Below, in pieces: positions 24,446-33,031 of a stretch of DNA of 64,000 bases. Where the stretch lies: positions 496,001 to 560,000 of the forward strand of contig CAVQMN010000004.1 of the NCBI GenBank assembly GCA_963713625.1, read 5' to 3'. Below the pieces are notes generated by a model that was not told the origin of the DNA, searched no databases, and worked only from the letters and a program-made list of their open reading frames with translations. The DNA comes from Bog-756 sp963713625 (GTDB lineage: Bacteria; Actinomycetota; Acidimicrobiia; Acidimicrobiales; RAAP-2). How positions within the stretch are numbered: the stretch's first letter is position 1; every line of letters starts with the position of its first letter. The translations under genes and the position numbers were made by a program.

Positions 24446-26827
24446 CTACGTGAATGAGTCCGAATGCATCTCGGCGACGGGAGTCGATTCCTCCGGGATC
24501 TGTCTGCGGAAGGCGAGTTCGTCGGCTGGTTTCGGTCTGCTGATGCAGTAGCCCTGTGCCACGTCACATCCGAACTCGGTCAGCAAGTTGAGGGTCTCCA
24601 CATCCTCAATGCCCTCTGCGACGATGCGCAGACCCAAGGCATGTCCGAGTTCTATGGTTGAGCGGACGACGTCCAGATCGCGGTGTTGATGGCCGTCAGC
24701 CACTCGGCTGATAAACGAACGATCCAACTTCAGTTCCTGAACCGCCAGGTCCCTCAGATAGGCCAACGAAGTAACCCCGGCCCCGAAGTCGTCGATCGAG
24801 ACAATGATGCCGGCGTCGCGTAGGTCCTCAATCACCCTCTGGCAGGTCCCGAACTCTGCAATCACGTTTGCCTCGGTGAGCTCGAGAACGAGCCCCGCCG
24901 GAGGCAGCGCGTGATGCGCTAACCGATCCGTAACCATGTCAACAAAGCCGACTTCGAGCAGGTTGGAGGGCGAGACGTTGACGGCAACGGAGATCGAGCG
25001 CCCCGCCCTTGTCCAGGCGGCGCATTGAGCAACGGCGGTGTCGAGGACCCATGCGGTGATCTCTGGCATGAGACCGGCCTCTTCTGCCAATGGCAAGAAC
25101 TGATCCGGAGGCACAAGGCCCAATCGGGGGTGAACCCAGCGGATCAAAGCCTCGACGGCCTGGACGTTACGGGTGCGGAGGTCGAGCTGGGGCTGATAAT
25201 GGAGTACCAACTGGTCGAGATCGATAGCCTCACGGAGTTCTTCGGCCAAGCGCATGTGGTCTTGGCCTTCATCCAGGTTCTCGACAAACCTTGCGAACGG
25301 CACCCTTCCAAGCTTTGCCCGATACATGGCCACATCGGCACACCAGATGAGCCTGGCACTATCGGTGGCATCGGTTGGAGCGAGGGCAATCCCGATGCTG
25401 GCGCCGATGCTGGCGTTGACGGAGTTCAGCAAAAAGGGCTGATGGAGGTCCTGGGTCAGACGCTCGGCTACCGACATCGCGTAGTCGACATCCCCACCGG
25501 AGAGGACCACGGCAAATTCGTCACCACCGAGCCGCACGAGCAGATCATCCTCGCGCAGCGATCCCTCGAGCCGTTCGCCCAGCTGACGCAACAGTTCGTC
25601 ACCGGCCGGATGGCCAAATGAATCGTTGATCTCCTTAAATCGGTCAAGATCCACGAACAAGAAGGCAAGGCTCTCCTCTGAGTGTTCGTGGTATCCGGTG
25701 AAGAATGTGTCGAGCACCTTGAACAGATACCGTCTATTCCGAAGACCGGTCAGCTCATCGGTGACGGCCTGGCGATGGCGCTCCTGACTGAGTTCTTCGA
25801 GTCCCCGCACCGAAAGAACAAGCCGAATCCCCACGAAGCACAGTGTGGCTGTCGCCAAGAAGACCGAGAATCGATCGACAGGAAGAAAACTGCCTATCAG
25901 GAGGAGCGCGAGAGCGGCGGCGGCGGCACAGGTGGGCAGCGCGATATTGGTCGGCCTCTCAAGCTCCACCGGACTGGCGGGTTTGAGGCGCAGCCACACA
26001 ACCATGGACATCAAGACGATTGCCATGGGCCATGCGATCGCGTTGAGGTCCATCCCGATTCTGGTTGACCCAAATGAGCCCTGCAGAAAGTTCGACGAGT
26101 CGCCAAAGATGTTCAATGCCGTACCGATCGCCATGAGCATCCACGGAGCCTTGGTTCGGTCAGGAAGGATGGTGAATCCGGCCACGATGAGTCCCAGGAG
26201 CAACGCATCCCCGATCGGGAGGGCGAGGTTGACCAATGTGGCTGCTCCACCCAGTCCAGATGATCCATGAAGAATGACCGCCGCACACACCGCGGCTGCG
26301 CCGAGACCGGCGATGGCCCCATCAAGCCAGTTGGCCACAGTCACCTGCCGCGTCTGTACCCGGATGAGCTGAACAACCGCGACGAAGGCGAACGGATAGA
26401 ACCCGATGTAAAAGACATCCGCCAAGGACGGCGACGGAGGGGTGCCACCCCCGATCGCCTGAACGGTGAGCACCACATCGCCAACTGTCCATGACAACAA
26501 GGCGATGCCGAGGAACGCCGCAACAATGCGCCCTGGGCGTTTGACGAACGCCCTGGAGATGCATAGCCCGCTCGCCACTAGCTCGATGCCACAAACGACC
26601 CAGCCGTCGAGCCAGGTCCAATAAGAGTCAGGTCCCCGCAGGACCACCGATGCCAGGTAGGCCACAACAACCATGCTCAACAGCGCCAATATCACCCACA
26701 CGACGACTTCGGTTCGAGTAAGCCGGTCAGAAGCCCGCACACGTTCGCGGTCCCGCCAGAAGACCCCAATTCGCCTCATCGTATGGTTGTCGACACCAAA
26801 GGCGCCGAGCTTGAGATTGAGCGCCAC
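24446..26827 (-). CDS. Membrane GGDEF-EAL cyclic-di-GMP signalling protein
   Basis: 793 residues. The N-terminal ~340 residues contain about nine to ten hydrophobic helices (a MASE-like sensor; VVWVILALLSMVVVAYLASVV begins it). A diguanylate cyclase domain follows: DELTGLRNRRYLF, then an intact RLGGDEFAVVLS. The EAL phosphodiesterase domain has VEALIRWVHP, LELTEANVI, DDFGAGVTSLAYL and VAEGIEDVETL, all expected metal/catalytic residues present. It may therefore make or break c-di-GMP, or do both under control of the sensor. The start is GTG 26827; an ATG at 26779 is possible. It stands alone. Confidence 0.94.
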   Translation of the reverse strand: MALNLKLGAFGVDNHTMRRIGVFWRDRERVRASDRLTRTEVVVWVILALLSMVVVAYLASVVLRGPDSYWTWLDGWVVCGIELVASGLCISRAFVKRPGRIVAAFLGIALLSWTVGDVVLTVQAIGGGTPPSPSLADVFYIGFYPFAFVAVVQLIRVQTRQVTVANWLDGAIAGLGAAAVCAAVILHGSSGLGGAATLVNLALPIGDALLLGLIVAGFTILPDRTKAPWMLMAIGTALNIFGDSSNFLQGSFGSTRIGMDLNAIAWPMAIVLMSMVVWLRLKPASPVELERPTNIALPTCAAAAALALLLIGSFLPVDRFSVFLATATLCFVGIRLVLSVRGLEELSQERHRQAVTDELTGLRNRRYLFKVLDTFFTGYHEHSEESLAFLFVDLDRFKEINDSFGHPAGDELLRQLGERLEGSLREDDLLVRLGGDEFAVVLSGGDVDYAMSVAERLTQDLHQPFLLNSVNASIGASIGIALAPTDATDSARLIWCADVAMYRAKLGRVPFARFVENLDEGQDHMRLAEELREAIDLDQLVLHYQPQLDLRTRNVQAVEALIRWVHPRLGLVPPDQFLPLAEEAGLMPEITAWVLDTAVAQCAAWTRAGRSISVAVNVSPSNLLEVGFVDMVTDRLAHHALPPAGLVLELTEANVIAEFGTCQRVIEDLRDAGIIVSIDDFGAGVTSLAYLRDLAVQELKLDRSFISRVADGHQHRDLDVVRSTIELGHALGLRIVAEGIEDVETLNLLTEFGCDVAQGYCISRPKPADELAFRRQIPEESTPVAEMHSDSFT

Positions 26828-27097
26828 CGGGTTCCGAATCGAGTTCCTACGTCGTGCGACCCCACCTCATCCAGACCCTTCCACCTGGGTCTTTGAAGGG
26901 GATAGGTGACGAACGACAAGGTTTGAAGCTGGTCTGATCCGTCCCCCTCTGATCGGCCATGGGGCGACCCGCACCCCTTTCGGATCAGGGCTAATCCGGC
27001 GACAGGCAACTCTCATCGGAAGGTTGGGCCTTTCGAAGTCGGGTAGAGAATCGGGGAGTACAGAACCCCACGCCTTGACGACGACTGGAGGTGGGCG

Positions 27098-27619
27098 ATG
27101 GCGGTTTCACGCGATCAGGAGAGAAGCTTCAGCTACACGATTTACATCCGGGCCACGCCTGAAAAGGTCTGGCACGGACTCACCGACCCCTCGTACATGC
27201 GGGGCTACTGGCGGCATCAAAAGGCCGGCGAGAAAACCTTCCGTTCAGACTGGGAGAAGGGCTCAACATACGAAATGGAGCACCATGAGGTCGGGCTCGT
27301 CGTGCGTGATCCCGAACAGGTTGTTCTCGAGTCAGAGCCCTACCAGAGACTCGCATACACCTGGCACACGATTACACCCGAGTGGGCTGCGGCGGTTGGT
27401 ATGGACGACGAAACCGCCGACAAATGGCGACGTGAGCCCCGCTCGAAGGTTGCCTTCGACATAGAGGACGTTGGCCACGGCACCGCCTGCCTCACGGTCG
27501 TCCACGACGGATTCGAGCCGGGAAGCCAGGTTCTTCTGGGCATCTCTGAGGGCTGGCCCTCAGTTCTGAGCAGTCTCAAGACTCTCCTTGAGACTGGATC
27601 CGGCCTGCGGACCTCCTAG
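27098..27619 (+). CDS. SRPBCC/AHSA1-like family protein
   Basis: 173 residues, ATG 27098 preceded by GGAGGTGGGCG. Opens with RSFSYTIYIRATPEKVWHGLTDP, a typical AHSA1-type SRPBCC start, then MRGYWRH, a central strand-rich part (YEMEHHEV, LVVRDPEQVVLE, RLAYTWHTI), and a C-terminal helix WPSVLSSLKTLLETG. Probable small hydrophobic-ligand binder or stress protein; no partner gene nearby. Bases 26828-27097 upstream show no other gene. Confidence 0.85.
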   Translation: MAVSRDQERSFSYTIYIRATPEKVWHGLTDPSYMRGYWRHQKAGEKTFRSDWEKGSTYEMEHHEVGLVVRDPEQVVLESEPYQRLAYTWHTITPEWAAAVGMDDETADKWRREPRSKVAFDIEDVGHGTACLTVVHDGFEPGSQVLLGISEGWPSVLSSLKTLLETGSGLRTS

Positions 27620-28031
27620 GGAACGAAGTGGGCGAACCCATGAGGTGCCTGGTTGTGGGTCAGGGCGAACAGTCCTCCCGAACTCAGCCAGTTGAACTGA
27701 GGCTCGTCATGAGAAGGGATCTCAGCCCAGCTGTGTACGACGGGACCTGCGCATCAGCCCGCTCAGCTGAAACCCGCGTCCTTCAATCCATGGACCTCAG
27801 CACGCTGAGCTGAGGACTCGGCAACCTTCAATCCGGTTCCCCATCTCAACTTGATGAGGCCGATGCGACCTCACTGTTTGGCGGGTGATGTCGGCCCACT
27901 TGTCCGGTGTCCGGGGGTGCGGGGCGGCGAAGTCCTCTGCCAGTGGACCCCCTACCTCTCGAGTGTTCACCGTGTCTGATGATATTGGCCGAACCTCGAG
28001 GTGACAGTAGCCACGCCGTGCGGCCGAATCC
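27620..28031. other. Convergent 412-bp intergenic region rich in inverted repeats
   Basis: Between the SRPBCC gene and the end of the leftward glucanase-like gene. No protein-like frame. Holds the repeat block described at 27657-27834; 27850-28031 shows nothing recognisable. Confidence 0.6.
27657..27834. repeat. Cluster of CTCAGC-type inverted repeats
   Basis: Begins with a near-copy of 23791-23828. Then inverted repeats: CTCAG...CTGAG (27683-27701), TCAGC...GCTGA (27754-27770) and CCTCAGC-ACGCTGA-GCTGAGG (27795-27815). The direct repeat CCTTCAATCC occurs twice (about 27780 and 27825). The block ATGGACCTCAGC...GCTGAGGAC...CTTCAATCC recurs at 30460-30523. Spacing and divergence do not fit a CRISPR array. 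Confidence 0.7.
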
Positions 28032-30275
28032 CTACCCCGCGTTGGAGTCCATGCCCACTATGGCGGCGTTCAAGTGTTGGCTACCCATGGAGCCGTAGAA
28101 CTTGGCATCGCCGAAAGCGAACAGTCCGCCGTCGGCGGCCACCTCCCAGTAGCCGCCACCGTCCGGGGTGGCGGCCAGACCCACCACCGGCTGGTTGAGG
28201 GGCAGGCTGCCCATGGAGCCGTAGAACTTGGCATCGCCGAAGGCGAACAGTCCGCCGTCAGCGGCCACCTCCCAGTAGCCGCCACCGTCCGGGGTGGCGG
28301 CCAAACCCACTATCGCGGCGTTCAAGTGTTGGCCACCCATGGAGCCGTAGAACTTGGCGTCGCCGAAAGCGAACAGTCCGCCGTCAGCGGCCACCTCCCA
28401 GTAGCCGCCACCGTCCGGGGTGGCGGCCAGACCCACCACCGGCTGGTTGAGGGGCAGGCTGCCCATGGAGCCGTAGAACTTGGCGTCGCCGAAAGCGAAC
28501 AGTCCGCCGTCGGCGGCCACCTCCCAGTAGCCGCCACCGTCCGGAGTGGCGGCCATACCCACTATCGCGGCGTTCAAGTGTTGGCCACCCATGGAGCCGT
28601 AGAACTTGGCGTCGCCGAAAGCGAACAGTCCGCCGTCAGCGGCCACCTCCCAGTAGCCGCCACCGTCCGGGGTGGCGGCCAGACCCACCACCGCCTGGTT
28701 GAGGGGCAGGCTGCCCATGGAGCCGTAGAACTTGGCATCGCCGAAAGCGAACAGTCCCCCGTCGGCGGCCACCTCCCAGTAGCCCGAGCTGGCACCGAGA
28801 CCGACTCCAACTCCACCTCCTCCTTGCCCGCCGCCCCCGGTCACGCACTGGGTCTTGGACCCACGAGCGAAGCCATCAGACGGGAGGGTCACTCGAAATT
28901 CGCCATTGGTGGGCAGGGTGAGCAAGGGATTGCCGTTCCCGCCACCGCCGTACTGCTCGTTGTACGAGAACGCATAGTTGCGAGAGAACCCATTCAGCAC
29001 TTTCGCGTAGATGTTGTACGGAACCCGACCGTACGCCGAAGGCTTGGACGGGTACGCCGGCCGCCCGATGGTTGGACTAATAGGGGGGCTCCAGTCCTTC
29101 CAGAAGAACTTGTTGTCCTTCCCCGTCCCGTAATTGCTACCCCAGTAGCCATAGTTGAAGGCGCTCAGCGTGTCGTTTACGACCACGGCGTAGACATCGT
29201 TGTAATCTGGCCACCACGGCGGTGTCGGACTGACGTTGTAGCCGCCGGTGGCGTGGGGCCCTTGGGCCTCGCTGTAGATGGCCGCGGCGAGATCGGAGAT
29301 CGTGATGCTCCCTCCGACAACCCCGCCCGATGGCGCGGGTGTCTTCTGGCTGATACGGCCGGCGATGGTGAGGCTGTTGTCAGGTGCGATGTACCCCTGG
29401 TAGTAGAACCAGCCGGGCGCTGGCTTATTCTTTGAGTAATAGCCTTCGACCATGAACGGTCCCCGATCGCCTGAGTACTTCCCGCTGGTGACGATAGGCA
29501 GCGTCTTCTTGAACCCGTTGATGTAGGGATTCATGCTCGGCCAGTTGGCTTGCTGTTTGGTGCCGTTGTAGGTGATCGGACCGATGATCCGGGTGAACAG
29601 TCCACCGTTCGTCTGTTCGATCGATTTCCAGCCGGCACCCGCTCCGGCTCGTTCGATCGCCGTATGCATCGCCTTCACGATCTGACAAGTATTTCCTCTG
29701 AACAACGAGCTCTCCTCGGGTTTCGAACCACCTGGGGATGAGTACGCCTGCATATCCAGGGGGAAGGAGAAGGCATTGACGTTCGTCAAGTCGGTGGTGC
29801 CTCCAACTCCTGGCGCTCCGAACTCGACCTCGGCCCACCGGTAGGGCGAGGTGACAGTCGGCTGGATCGCCGGCAAGCCGACGATCGGATGCCCGATCGA
29901 CACCCAGAAGTTGCCGGCGCCCGACCCCTTCCAGTGGCGGTTGCAGAAGTAGTGCGTCTGACCGCTCGGATCGTTGGGGTCGACCGGATAGTCGGCGATC
30001 AAGTTCGACACGTTCACCAGTTTCTTTGGAGTAATGCTGGCGGCGCCGGTCAGAGTCACGGCGCCGTAGGTTTTCAAACCGGCCTTGTTGACGAAGGACA
30101 TCACCGTGTCGCCGGCGGGGCATAGCTTGGCTTTGCGGTGGGAAACGACGGCGCGAGGTGCCTTCGGTGCCGCAGAGGCGGAGGAAAGATTGACGACAGT
30201 CAGGGCCAACGGAAGCGTCATGGCCAGGCCAAAAGCGATCCTCTTGTGCGGGTTCGACAGGGTAGCTGATGCCAT
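28032..30275 (-). CDS. Secreted glucanase-like protein with C-terminal propeller repeats
   Basis: 747 residues. ATG 30275 follows AGGAGCGATCT; the signal peptide (FGLAMTLPLALTVVNLSSASA) ends near residue 36. Residues about 55-470 resemble GH64 beta-1,3-glucanase/thaumatin-like proteins: RWAEVEFGAPG, DLTNVNAFSFPLDMQAY, DLAAAIYSEAQGP and NDTLSAFNYGYWGSNYG. I cannot confirm the catalytic Glu/Asp pair, so glucanase is a probable rather than certain call. A Gly-rich linker leads into six 42-residue repeats, GYWEVAADGGLFAFGDAKFY and so on, alternating two sequence types. It would be a cell-surface or secreted polysaccharide-acting protein. Confidence 0.75.
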   Translation of the reverse strand: MASATLSNPHKRIAFGLAMTLPLALTVVNLSSASAAPKAPRAVVSHRKAKLCPAGDTVMSFVNKAGLKTYGAVTLTGAASITPKKLVNVSNLIADYPVDPNDPSGQTHYFCNRHWKGSGAGNFWVSIGHPIVGLPAIQPTVTSPYRWAEVEFGAPGVGGTTDLTNVNAFSFPLDMQAYSSPGGSKPEESSLFRGNTCQIVKAMHTAIERAGAGAGWKSIEQTNGGLFTRIIGPITYNGTKQQANWPSMNPYINGFKKTLPIVTSGKYSGDRGPFMVEGYYSKNKPAPGWFYYQGYIAPDNSLTIAGRISQKTPAPSGGVVGGSITISDLAAAIYSEAQGPHATGGYNVSPTPPWWPDYNDVYAVVVNDTLSAFNYGYWGSNYGTGKDNKFFWKDWSPPISPTIGRPAYPSKPSAYGRVPYNIYAKVLNGFSRNYAFSYNEQYGGGGNGNPLLTLPTNGEFRVTLPSDGFARGSKTQCVTGGGGQGGGGVGVGLGASSGYWEVAADGGLFAFGDAKFYGSMGSLPLNQAVVGLAATPDGGGYWEVAADGGLFAFGDAKFYGSMGGQHLNAAIVGMAATPDGGGYWEVAADGGLFAFGDAKFYGSMGSLPLNQPVVGLAATPDGGGYWEVAADGGLFAFGDAKFYGSMGGQHLNAAIVGLAATPDGGGYWEVAADGGLFAFGDAKFYGSMGSLPLNQPVVGLAATPDGGGYWEVAADGGLFAFGDAKFYGSMGSQHLNAAIVGMDSNAG
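28035..28790 (-). repeat. Six tandem 126-bp repeats, alternating A/B types
   Basis: The 3' end of the gene consists of six nearly identical 126-bp units; the CATGG landmark recurs at 28086, 28212 and onward every 126 bp. Units alternate SLPLNQ-type and QHLNAA-type loops, so the effective period is 252 bp. Only a few bases differ between same-type units. Confidence 0.92.
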
Positions 30276-30778
30276 AGATCGCTCCTCACTAGGATCCGCC
30301 GGGCACGCAAGGCACTCCCCGAGCCCACCGTCGGCTCGCTAGGCTAGACGGCGATACTTGCGCTCACGGGGACCCAGTCGGTTTGCATCTCCGAGTGCTA
30401 CCGGTTGTCCGTCGGTGGTGGACCCGAGGCCAATCGACCCCAATGCCCTGAGATCGGACATGGACCTCAGCTAACTGCTTCTGGCTCCAGTCGGCTGAGC
30501 TGAGGACCCGACGTCTTCAATCCAGTACCTCAGCTCACGCAGCTGAGGACGGCGCTTCAGCAGCTGAGATTTTTTCACAGTCCGTCAGTAAGCATGATCA
30601 GAACCAATTTTGCTGTCGGGTTGCCGTACAGTCAGAACACGAATCCAAGCTTCACGTCGCTGAGTTCCGCCCCAGGTGCGAACTTCTTACCTACTCAGGT
30701 GGAATTGCTCCGCGACAAGTTAGGCCGTGGCTTCTGCGCATCTGATGTAATGCAACAACGACGAGAAGGGTGGAAACG
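30276..30778. other. Divergent 503-bp intergenic region with inverted repeats
   Basis: No protein-like frame between the glucanase-like gene and the EVE-like gene. The core is the repeat cluster at 30465-30575; base composition falls after about 30570, marking the edge of the lower-GC island. Confidence 0.55.
30465..30575. repeat. Second cluster of CTCAGC-type inverted repeats
   Basis: CCTCAGCT...AGCTGAGG with a ~25-nt loop (30465-30505), then CCTCAGCT-CACGC-AGCTGAGG (30528-30548, perfect stem and 5-nt loop, followed by AC), then a short hairpin at 30557-30567 followed by a T-run to 30575, which resembles an intrinsic terminator. Direct CTTCAATCC lies between the first two, as at 27825. Confidence 0.72.
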
Positions 30779-31309
30779 ATGCCTTATTGGGACAACGACC
30801 CGAATGAGAACCTCTTCATGGAGGTGACTAAGCGGTCCAACATAGGAGATGACATCCTCGCTCCTGAAGCGAGAAACGGGGGTGGGACGGCGTACAATCT
30901 CGCCAAGATGATCAAGGTGGGTGACACGATCATTCATTACGACAGCGGTCGTCAAGCAATTATCCTTGTCAGTCGAGTCGTTGGAAACCCCGAGCCAACA
31001 CAATACGAATGGCTCTCGGCGAATGCCGGGGAAAAGGCGGGGTGGAACGAAGGTATCCACGTAGCCCTCGGTCCTAGTACCGCTGTAACTCCGCCCGTCA
31101 CTCTCGATCAGATCAAGATGGAGAAAGCGTCAATCTTTGGAATCAGGAAGGGCATCGAGGAGAAGGCCGGCAAGGGAGCACCTCTTTTCTTCCCCTGGAT
31201 CGACTACTCGGGAGCATTGCGCACGGCCTTGCCCTATCTCGCAAAGTTCCCGCGGGCGGTACTGGACCTCTTCCCACCCCTACGAGTGGCCATTGACGGC
31301 CTACCGTGA
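30779..31309 (+). CDS. Possible EVE/PUA-like domain protein
   Basis: 176 residues, ATG 30779 preceded by GAAGGGTGG. The first 90 residues read PYWDNDPNENLFMEVTKRS, DILAPEARNGGG, MIKVGDTIIHYDSGRQAIILV and SRVVGNP. A Trp near the start, a GD-hIhHY strand and a following S-x-V-h-G turn are the pattern of EVE/PUA-like domains that recognise modified bases, often beside restriction systems. The C-terminal half (FGIRKGIEEKAG; FFPWIDYSG) is unassigned. The identification is by pattern and tentative. Lower GC than the first third of the window. It opens a run of DNA-acting genes. Confidence 0.6.
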   Translation: MPYWDNDPNENLFMEVTKRSNIGDDILAPEARNGGGTAYNLAKMIKVGDTIIHYDSGRQAIILVSRVVGNPEPTQYEWLSANAGEKAGWNEGIHVALGPSTAVTPPVTLDQIKMEKASIFGIRKGIEEKAGKGAPLFFPWIDYSGALRTALPYLAKFPRAVLDLFPPLRVAIDGLP

Positions 31310-31406
31310 CCATCGCATTCTGACCCGCCGCGTTTGGCCGGGTCGATCAGAGGGGTTTGTCGAAGAACACCGCCTTGGCCTCCGACCTGGTCACGACCCA
31401 ATCTGA

Positions 31407-32138
31407 TCAATCCTTTTCCAAGATTCCAACAAATGCCTCCCTGGGCGCCGTTCCAAGGGTTCGACTCAGGTGCCACCCAGTCCCGCGCAGCAGAAGTCGC
31501 ATTTCCTGCCGCGATACGAAAAGCCAGTTGAACCAAGGCGTGGTCAGACTGCGATACCTGACGCGAAGGCGGCACTGTCCGGGCATAAGTCCCTGCTCTT
31601 TGTTCCGAAGGTACTGACTCCGATCGAGGGCGGGAGCCCCACCAGAGTAGGGATTGGTGCTCTCGGCCAGAATCCGGGCTCCCGGAGCCATCCGCACTGA
31701 CCACTGGGTGAGCACATGTCGAAGTCGTTGAGGGGTCCCGAAAATACCAAAGTTGTTCCCGAAGAGCACCACAGTGTCGAACGAGCCGACGTTCTCGGTG
31801 AGTTTTTCGCTCGTGGTGCACCACGTCTCACCAACCCCACGCATACGGCAGACCCTCGCCGCGAGCGGTGAATTGTCTAACGCGACGACATCAAATCCCC
31901 TCTTCTGCAGGTACAGGGACACCCTGCCTGCGGCGCTTCCCACATCGATGACTCGGCCTCGCACATACCTCATCGCCTGTCGCTCTGAGGAAGGCCAATT
32001 CGGAAAGTCGGCGAGAAACAGCTCGTTTCCAGCTCCAATATCCAGGAAACCGTCACGACGCTCATATATCTCGGGATCGCTTCCGCCCCGCATCCAATCC
32101 ATAAGCGCCTGACCAAAGGCGTCGCCTCCCGATGCCAT
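31407..32138 (-). CDS. SAM-dependent methyltransferase
   Basis: 243 residues. A class I methyltransferase core: GRVIDVGSAAGRVSLYLQKRG (motif I), VVALDNSPLAARVCR (motif II), FDTVVLFGNNFGIFG (motif IV region) and LTQWSVRMAPGARILAES. The N-terminal part (DAFGQALMDWMRGG, GFLDIGAG) is shorter than in nucleic-acid enzymes. No DPPY or NPPY motif, so not an obvious DNA amino-methyltransferase; a small-molecule or protein substrate is more likely. It converges on the EVE-like gene. Confidence 0.85.
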   Translation of the reverse strand: MASGGDAFGQALMDWMRGGSDPEIYERRDGFLDIGAGNELFLADFPNWPSSERQAMRYVRGRVIDVGSAAGRVSLYLQKRGFDVVALDNSPLAARVCRMRGVGETWCTTSEKLTENVGSFDTVVLFGNNFGIFGTPQRLRHVLTQWSVRMAPGARILAESTNPYSGGAPALDRSQYLRNKEQGLMPGQCRLRVRYRSLTTPWFNWLFVSRQEMRLLLRGTGWHLSRTLGTAPREAFVGILEKD

Positions 32139-32275
32139 AGACGGACCTCATTGATTGCTCGGCCGTTTGGCCGAGACTCACTTGTGGGGAGGTACTGCAA
32201 ACAACTACAAAACAAAGTATCGCAAAAGCGGGGCTTGGTCATTCCGACCCACGATTGCCCGTAGCAGGGCGAACC

Positions 32276-32878
32276 CTACATGTTCGCCACGTCGGGGTGG
32301 ACCTGCACGCTCGCCGGTGTGTCGCCTCGGTGAGGCGATGCGAAGAGCTTGAGCAACAGCCGACTACGGTCGTCGATGCCGTAGACATCCCGGAGGGTAC
32401 ACAGGGCTTGTTCCGCCACGTTGGCGATATCGGGGCTTGTAGTTGCCTCGATTCGCTGCCAGTTGGGGCTGTAATGCCGGTCCGGCGAAGACCAGTTGAG
32501 ATCGGCTAGCTGCAGCTCCTGGTCGGAAGTCAACCTCTCACTTTTCTTCGAGGCGGTGCCACTTCCTGCTTCGGTAACCAGCGACCCGTCTTCAAAGGCC
32601 ATCGCCTGCCAGAATCGGTAGCATCGCCTTGCGTCCTCAGCGATGAGTATCCACCGTCCGGGCCGACTACAGAGCCTCTCGAGCAGGCCAGGAAGCCCGA
32701 GTCCAAACGAACGCAGGGAGACGGTCCACTCGCGTTCAACTCCCTCCGAGGTTGCGGCTAGCGACGGTGACAGTGCTGTCTCGTGTTCCTCTTCAAGTAT
32801 CTGGTCGACCTGAGAAACCCACTGGTCCAGCGATGCAACAGTTTTCGACACCATCGCGGCTACCTCCTCATCGTGCAT
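32276..32878 (-). CDS. Probable TY-Chap-like (YbjN-type chaperone fold) protein
   Basis: 200 residues. Conserved-looking blocks: GRWILIAEDARRCYRFWQAM, EDGSLVTEAGS, SDQELQLADLNWSSPDR, SPNWQRIEA and a C-terminal ALCTLRDVYGIDD helix. The DG-x-L-x-EA, Q-x3-L-x2-L-x-W-x2-P and NW sequence order is that of actinobacterial TY-Chap domains (T3SS-chaperone/YbjN fold), thought to bind peptides or partner proteins. Function unproven. It lies between the methyltransferase and the nuclease-helicase on the same strand. Confidence 0.68.
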   Translation of the reverse strand: MHDEEVAAMVSKTVASLDQWVSQVDQILEEEHETALSPSLAATSEGVEREWTVSLRSFGLGLPGLLERLCSRPGRWILIAEDARRCYRFWQAMAFEDGSLVTEAGSGTASKKSERLTSDQELQLADLNWSSPDRHYSPNWQRIEATTSPDIANVAEQALCTLRDVYGIDDRSRLLLKLFASPHRGDTPASVQVHPDVANM

Positions 32879-33031
32879 GGCAGCGTGACGTGGGCGGAGG
32901 CTTGATAGCCCAGCCCCTCCACCCGCGGAACGTTCGTAACCTTACGGGGAGGGTGTGACAATGGCGGAGGGTCGGAAGGGGTGAGTACGACGACGGCGCT
33001 CAGCTCGCATGGCGGAGTGCATTTGCCATCT

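Noticed and set aside
27657..27834. CRISPR-like spacing of CTTCAATCC and inverted repeats
   Set aside because: Only two short direct repeats of about 10 bp, variable spacing, inverted repeats differ in sequence, and no cas gene is in the window.
28074..29435. 453-residue plus-strand frame opposite the glucanase-like gene
   Set aside because: Its repeats (QSAVGGHLPVAATVRGGGQT) are the reverse translation of the 126-bp tandem repeats.
30557..30575. Intrinsic terminator (hairpin plus T-run)
   Set aside because: The T-run is good but the stem is only about four base pairs and no gene ends upstream on that strand, so it is noted within the repeat cluster rather than called.
30695..31060. Minus-strand frame opposite the EVE-like gene
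   Set aside because: No RBS or motif; the plus-strand frame has protein-like composition and a good RBS.
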